Below are positions 63,844 through 64,000 of a DNA stretch of 64,000 bases, piece after piece. Each line of letters opens with the position of its first letter. The stretch's first letter is position 1. Both the position numbers and the translations under genes were made by a program. Source of the DNA: Peteryoungia desertarenae. Lineage in GTDB: Bacteria > Pseudomonadota > Alphaproteobacteria > Rhizobiales > Rhizobiaceae. The stretch covers positions 1,270,501 through 1,334,500 of the forward strand of contig NZ_CP058350.1 of NCBI RefSeq assembly GCF_005860795.2, read 5' to 3'. The notes beneath the pieces are model-generated. The model was given only the letters and a program-made list of their open reading frames with translations. It made no database searches and had not been told where the DNA came from.

Positions 63844-64000
63844 TCAGCCCTCCAGGCAGGTTTCCACGAATTGCTTGAAGGCACGAGCGCGATGGGAAAG
63901 GGCTTGTGTCTCTCCAGGCTTCCAGCCATGCTTCTCGTGGGCGGTCATCTCCCCAAAGGTGCGCTTGTGGCCCTCCGGCTGGAAGATCGGGTCGTAGCCG
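63844..64000 (-). CDS. rdgB: RdgB/HAM1 non-canonical purine NTP pyrophosphatase, C-terminal part (5' end outside window)
   Basis: The minus-strand frame from 63999 to 63844 codes for 51 residues of the C-terminus of RdgB, which removes dITP, dXTP and dHAPTP from the nucleotide pool. The family segments [24 protein letters not shown] and [11 protein letters not shown] are unmistakable. The rest of the gene lies beyond the window. It is followed closely by hemW, as in other alphaproteobacteria. Confidence 0.93.
   Translation of the reverse strand, partial: GYDPIFQPEGHKRTFGEMTAHEKHGWKPGETQALSHRARAFKQFVETCLEG

Overview
The window is a 64 kb piece of chromosome from an alphaproteobacterium, most likely a member of the Rhizobiaceae (Rhizobium/Agrobacterium/Sinorhizobium relatives). 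Support comes from the rpsT-dnaA and ubiE-ubiB-coaBC arrangements, a rhizobial-type phospholipid N-methyltransferase (pmtA) beside pyrF and dnaN, an HWE-family histidine kinase, PHO boxes of the CTGTNAT-N4-CTGNNAC type in front of ugpBAEC, and clustered GANTC (CcrM) sites upstream of dnaA. Coding density is high, GC content looks to be around 60% by eye, and I see no insertion sequence, prophage, CRISPR array, rRNA or tRNA.

Layout. 0-11.5 kb: 3' end of pheT, two coupled aldo/keto reductases, a Gfo/Idh/MocA oxidoreductase, a small envelope-glycosylation cluster (GT2 glycosyltransferase + GtrA, divergent from a large STT3/PglB-like multispanning protein), xseA with a flavodoxin-fold oxidoreductase, then a cold-shock gene followed by three small uncharacterised genes. 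11.5-17 kb: M29 aminopeptidase, YbaK, ArsC-like protein, guaA, nucleosidase, thioesterase, TspO. 17-22.1 kb: a four-gene periplasmic iron-type operon (imelysin, di-heme oxidoreductase, second imelysin, Tat-exported DUF1513 protein). 22.2-31.5 kb: housekeeping genes (rsmB, rlpA, queG, GST, uppP, NDUFA9-like SDR, pyrF, pmtA) and one 52-residue secreted peptide.

31.5-42 kb: dnaN divergent from rsmI-yraN, the PHO-box-controlled ugpBAEC importer for glycerol-3-phosphate, a cupin, gshB and comM. 42-48 kb: orphan HWE kinase, cysK, LysE exporter, dut, prfC, HAD phosphatase. 48-51 kb is the most accessory-looking part: a 784-residue autotransporter with a glycine-rich tail-fibre-like region and Ig-like domains, preceded by a cluster of three hairpins, then a TPP riboswitch and thiD. 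52-64 kb: pirin, class II amidotransferase, YjbR, coaBC, ubiB, ubiE, mutM, enoyl-CoA hydratase, rpsT, a long and structured dnaA leader, dnaA, and the convergent hemW and rdgB (partial).

Most of the window is ordinary core genome. The parts most worth a second look are the chimeric autotransporter and its structured upstream region, the STT3-like protein with its glycosyl-carrier partners, the dnaA leader (promoter, GANTC cluster, internal terminator, inverted repeat) and the imelysin/di-heme operon with a FixK/FNR-like box.
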